From: Planctomycetota bacterium
GTDB lineage: Bacteria; Planctomycetota; Phycisphaerae; WQYP01
Length of the DNA stretch: 7,501 bases
Direction: 5' to 3'
Assembly (NCBI GenBank): GCA_021805585.1
Contig: JAJZEY010000384.1
Location: forward strand, 1 to 7,501
Shown here: positions 5,334 to 7,501 of the stretch, in pieces
Layout of the letters: every line of letters begins with the position of its first letter
Numbering within the stretch: position 1 is the stretch's first letter
Notes under the pieces: generated by a model
The model's database searches: none
What the model saw: only the letters and a program-made list of their open reading frames with translations
What the model was told of the DNA's origin: nothing
Position numbers and translations under genes: made by a program

Positions 5334-6169
5334 CCGAAAACAAGCAGTCTAATGGCGCAAATCGGCACCGTGCGGCTGTACCGTTGCTTGCCGCCATACT
5401 GCTTTGCTGTGCGGCATTGAGCAAGCAAAGCATTTGGGCGAAAGCGACTCCCGCGGCGGCCACCCGTTCGGCTGCGCCCGCAACGGTCATGGCCCCTGTT
5501 CCGCCCGCGGTCTATAAATGGCTCAGAAGGCTGGACGAACGCGGGCAATCGTTGCATAACTTTTCCGCGGATATCCGCATGAGCGTGCACCATTTGCGAA
5601 CAGATGAAAAAGATATCAACATTGGAAGAATCTGGTATCAGACACTCAAAGGCCGCACCCGTTTTGATATTCGCTTTAATGTGCTGGTGGTGGACGGCGC
5701 AATCGCCCGTCGGCATGCGAATCACGATATTGTATTTGACGGCCGCTGGCTGATTGACCGCGACGGCGCGGCAAAAATTTATCGCAAAGTTCAGGTCGCC
5801 CCGCCGGGATTGCATTATGATCCGCTGAAACTTGGCCAGGGCCCAATTCCAATTCCGATAGGTCAAAGTCCGGCTGCGGTTGAAAAAAACTTTACCGTAT
5901 CGCTTGTGCCGGCGGTGAAAGCGGACGCGGGGCTGATTCATCTGAAACTGGTTCCAATAGATGCCAAAGCGTTTACGTTTAAGCGACTGGAACTTTGGAT
6001 TGACCCGAAATTGGATCTGCCGGTTAGGATTTTGCGCATTGATCCCGATTCCACCCCGACCCTCGCCGTGCTGACCAAAGTAAACGTAAATGGCGCGATG
6101 CACCACGATTTTCATGTGCGGCCCCCGCCCGCAAATGCCGGATGGACAATTGATATTCAAAGGCATTAA
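5327..6169 (+). CDS. LolA-like exported protein (outer-membrane lipoprotein-sorting-like, planctomycete type)
   Basis: A 280-residue protein with a signal peptide: a basic region (NRHR) then hydrophobic AAVPLLAAILLCCAALS (about 16-32) and a possible cleavage site near WAKA (40). A low-complexity Ala/Pro linker (40-62) leads into the LolA-like beta fold: LHNFSADIRMSV (76-87), a FDIRF strand, IVFDGRWLIDRD (125-136), and GLHYDPLKLGQGPIPIPIGQ (151-170). That last segment, with the following charged strands and LELWIDPKLDLPVRI, is characteristic of the exported LolA-like proteins I associate with planctomycetes. Classical LolA carries lipoproteins across the periplasm; whether this branch does so is unknown. 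The start at ATG 5327 has GGAG six bases upstream and overlaps the end of the HAD gene, suggesting translational coupling. Confidence 0.8.
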   Translation: MLTENKQSNGANRHRAAVPLLAAILLCCAALSKQSIWAKATPAAATRSAAPATVMAPVPPAVYKWLRRLDERGQSLHNFSADIRMSVHHLRTDEKDINIGRIWYQTLKGRTRFDIRFNVLVVDGAIARRHANHDIVFDGRWLIDRDGAAKIYRKVQVAPPGLHYDPLKLGQGPIPIPIGQSPAAVEKNFTVSLVPAVKADAGLIHLKLVPIDAKAFTFKRLELWIDPKLDLPVRILRIDPDSTPTLAVLTKVNVNGAMHHDFHVRPPPANAGWTIDIQRH

Positions 6170-6595
6170 GGAAACGGCGGGCGCGCTTTTATCGGGATTG
6201 ATCCAACGGGGCGTGCAACGCTTTATTGAGCATAAATGCAGCGGCCCGTTTGCCGGCAAGAAGCGCTGCAATACATCCGATATCCCATGGCCGCGGCCGC
6301 CCAAACGGCTGTCTGTTTTTCAGGTTTCCGATACAAGCGGGCACAACCTGATCCAGCGGGCCGTGCGTTTTACTTGCCTGCGCGTTCTGGGGCGGGTAAT
6401 TTTGCGTTTATACGTGCCGGCTGTTTCGGCTGGTCAGCCGGTATTTTGGAACCGGAATATGCCGCAGCCTGCAAATGCCACGGCCAAGGCATGGTGTATA
6501 AAAAGGCATGGCGTATAAACGGGTTAAGCCGCGGGGCGATTCGCCGTCCGGTTGGAATGCTTCGCGTAGCCTGGACCTGATGACTTGGAGTTTTC
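6170..6595. other. 426-bp gap between the LolA-like gene and DUF4416, largely unexplained
   Basis: The stretch contains a possible 114-codon ORF (6236-6580, listed separately), CCGTTTG at about 6246 with its complement CAAACGG at about 6303 which could close a long stem, and a 5-bp hairpin CCGGT/ACCGG at about 6439-6456. In the frame just after the LolA-like stop the sequence reads AFIGIDPTG before two stops, which looks protein-like. It may hold a decayed gene. No terminator or clear promoter is seen. Confidence 0.4.
6236..6580 (+). CDS. Doubtful hypothetical ORF ahead of DUF4416
   Basis: A 114-codon frame begins at ATG 6236 and ends 15 bases before the DUF4416 start. The second half reads like protein (GRAFYLPARSGAGNFAFIRAG, then GWSAGILEPEYAAACKCHGQG), but I recognise no family. 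The ribosome binding site is poor (TTGAG). Other frames over the same bases are also partly open. It may be a small gene, the surviving end of a broken gene whose earlier part lies at 6170-6235, or chance. Cysteines in CKCH could bind metal, but this is speculation. Confidence 0.25.
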   Translation: MQRPVCRQEALQYIRYPMAAAAQTAVCFSGFRYKRAQPDPAGRAFYLPARSGAGNFAFIRAGCFGWSAGILEPEYAAACKCHGQGMVYKKAWRINGLSRGAIRRPVGMLRVAWT

Positions 6596-7162
6596 ATGGC
6601 TGTTCCCAATCCTCCGCTGCCGGTCCTGCGTTTTGCGGGATTGCTCGCCTCTTCCGAAGACGCGCTGACTGCCGCCCGCAAGGAGCTATCGCAGTGGTAT
6701 GGCCTGATCGACGATGTTTCGCCGGTGATCCCGTTCACGTTTACCAATTATTATGAAGATCAGATGGGCGCGGGCCTTTTGCGACAATGGGTCCGGTTTG
6801 CCACGCTTTTTGCGCCTGAACAGCTTGCCAAATGCAAACTGGAAACGAACATGGCTGAAGTACTGCTCGGCCGTCAGTGTACGCAATCGGTGCGTCGTCC
6901 GGTGAATGTGGATCCGGGTTACGTCACCCGCTACAAAGTGGTTCTCGCGACCACGAAAGATCATAGCCATCGGGTCTATCTTTCCGAGGGTATTTACGGC
7001 GAAGTGACCCTGCATTGGAGCAACAACCAGTGGACACCCTGGCCATGGACCTATGCCGATTATAAAACGCCGCAGGCAAGCGAATTTTTTGTGCGGGCTC
7101 GCGAGTTCTATTTTCAACAGTTACAAAGGACCATTGCCGCACCGGCGCGTGCCGGAGTCTAA
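6596..7162 (+). CDS. DUF4416 family protein
   Basis: A 188-residue soluble protein that matches the DUF4416 family over its whole length. Landmarks: an N-terminal segment with VLRFAGLLAS, then PVIPFTFTNYYEDQMGAGLLRQWVRF (about 43-68), the alternating ETNMAEVLL, the conserved RRPVNVDPGYVTRYKVVLATTKD (about 100-122), HRVYLSEGIYGEVTL, and the closing PWPWTYADYKTPQASEFFVRAR. Some database entries call these proteins GTP-binding, but no P-loop is visible here and the function is unknown. The family is found in planctomycetes, deltaproteobacteria and relatives. The start ATG has GGAG five bases upstream. The next gene begins 114 bp downstream on the same strand. Confidence 0.9.
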   Translation: MAVPNPPLPVLRFAGLLASSEDALTAARKELSQWYGLIDDVSPVIPFTFTNYYEDQMGAGLLRQWVRFATLFAPEQLAKCKLETNMAEVLLGRQCTQSVRRPVNVDPGYVTRYKVVLATTKDHSHRVYLSEGIYGEVTLHWSNNQWTPWPWTYADYKTPQASEFFVRAREFYFQQLQRTIAAPARAGV

Positions 7163-7276
7163 GCGAAAGGTCCGGGCCATGAAGGCGGCGCGTGGGCGAC
7201 CTGCCTGGCCCGCGGTGGAATGGGCACCAATCACCGGCACCCGAATTTGGCGGCCGGAATTATAGCGGGAGTTTTG
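7163..7276. other. Short intergenic spacer
   Basis: It holds only a 28-codon frame (ATG 7180 to TAG 7263-7265) without a clear ribosome binding site or recognisable sequence, which I do not call a gene. The ribosome binding site GGGAG of the next gene lies at 7267-7271. Confidence 0.4.
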
Positions 7277-7501
7277 ATGCTGGCGGTTGCCATAGGATTG
7301 CTGATCAGTGCCTTTCTACTGAGCCTGGCGGGTACCTGGCTGGCACGCCGGTTTGCCGGAAAACTCGGAATGATGGATCAGCCCGGAGATCGAAAAGTTC
7401 ATCTTTCGGCCAAGCCGCGCAATGGTGGCATGGCCCTGTTCTGGGCGATTGCAGTTCCGCTGCTCGCGGGCGTGGCGATCGTTGAACCTCTCTCGCGGAA
7501 G
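7277..7501 (+). CDS. WecA/TagO/MraY-type undecaprenyl-phosphate sugar-1-phosphate transferase, N-terminal part
   Basis: The first 75 codons of a polytopic membrane enzyme that continues past the right edge. A first transmembrane helix (about 2-20, LAVAIGLLISAFLLSLAG) is followed by the family's cytosolic loop: ARRFAGKLGMMDQPGDRKVHLSAKPRNGGMAL, which corresponds to the pattern GLVDxPxxRKxHxxPxPRxGGxxx of WecA, TagO and related proteins. A second membrane helix then starts (AIAVPLLAGVAIV). Such enzymes transfer a sugar 1-phosphate, usually GlcNAc or a relative, from UDP-sugar to undecaprenyl phosphate to begin synthesis of a cell-surface polysaccharide. The RKxH and PRxGG blocks favour WecA/TagO over MraY, but the distinguishing residues lie outside the window. 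GGGAG five bases upstream supports the start. Confidence 0.82.
   Translation, partial: MLAVAIGLLISAFLLSLAGTWLARRFAGKLGMMDQPGDRKVHLSAKPRNGGMALFWAIAVPLLAGVAIVEPLSRK

Noticed and set aside
5228..6304. Long open frame of 358 codons on the minus strand
   Set aside because: It lies antisense to the HAD and LolA-like genes, has no recognisable domain, and is rich in the basic residues typical of antisense shadow frames.
7180..7265. 28-codon frame between DUF4416 and the WecA-like gene
   Set aside because: Too short, no clear ribosome binding site and no recognisable sequence.

Overview
The window reads as a stretch of bacterial chromosome, most likely from a planctomycete. The clues are a LolA-like exported protein of the type common in that phylum, a DUF4416 gene, a membrane-anchored DUF255/thioredoxin protein, and a short retron-type reverse transcriptase closest, as far as I remember such proteins, to planctomycete RTs. 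The assignment rests on protein flavour only; there is no rRNA or other marker.

Layout from left to right. The 3' end of a phenylacetate-CoA-ligase-like gene (2-400, +) abuts, tail to tail, a 750-codon DUF255/thioredoxin-like gene (401-2653, -). A gap without a convincing gene follows (2654-3029). Next comes a complete retron-type reverse transcriptase (3030-3917, -). Upstream of it lies an unusually long non-coding or weakly coding stretch (3918-4691). From 4692 onwards everything runs on the + strand: a HAD-family phosphatase (4692-5333), a LolA-like exported protein overlapping it by 7 bp (5327-6169), a poorly explained 426-bp gap with one doubtful ORF, a DUF4416 gene (6596-7162), and the start of a WecA/TagO/MraY-type sugar-phosphate transferase (7277 to the window edge).

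The main point of interest is the retron cassette at 3030-4147. Reading the minus strand 5' to 3' there is a sigma70-like promoter (TTGCCA, 16 nt, TATGAT), then an 8-nt a1 candidate at the predicted transcription start, a 6-bp hairpin, a hairpin that can close on a UUU loop, a small UUUC-loop hairpin, a long msd-like hairpin, an 8-nt a2 exactly complementary to a1, a strong intrinsic terminator, a good ribosome binding site and the RT gene. This is the order expected of a retron msr-msd plus RT, but the RNA is very short (110 nt from a1 to a2). A second copy of the a1 core lies just beyond the terminator. No effector gene is evident next to the RT. Either this is an effector-less retron, or the effector is an unrecognised ORF such as the 127-codon frame at 4075-4458, or it lies elsewhere.

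The remaining genes look like ordinary cell-envelope and metabolic genes. The HAD and LolA-like genes look translationally coupled. No insertion sequence, integrase, tRNA, rRNA or CRISPR array was seen.
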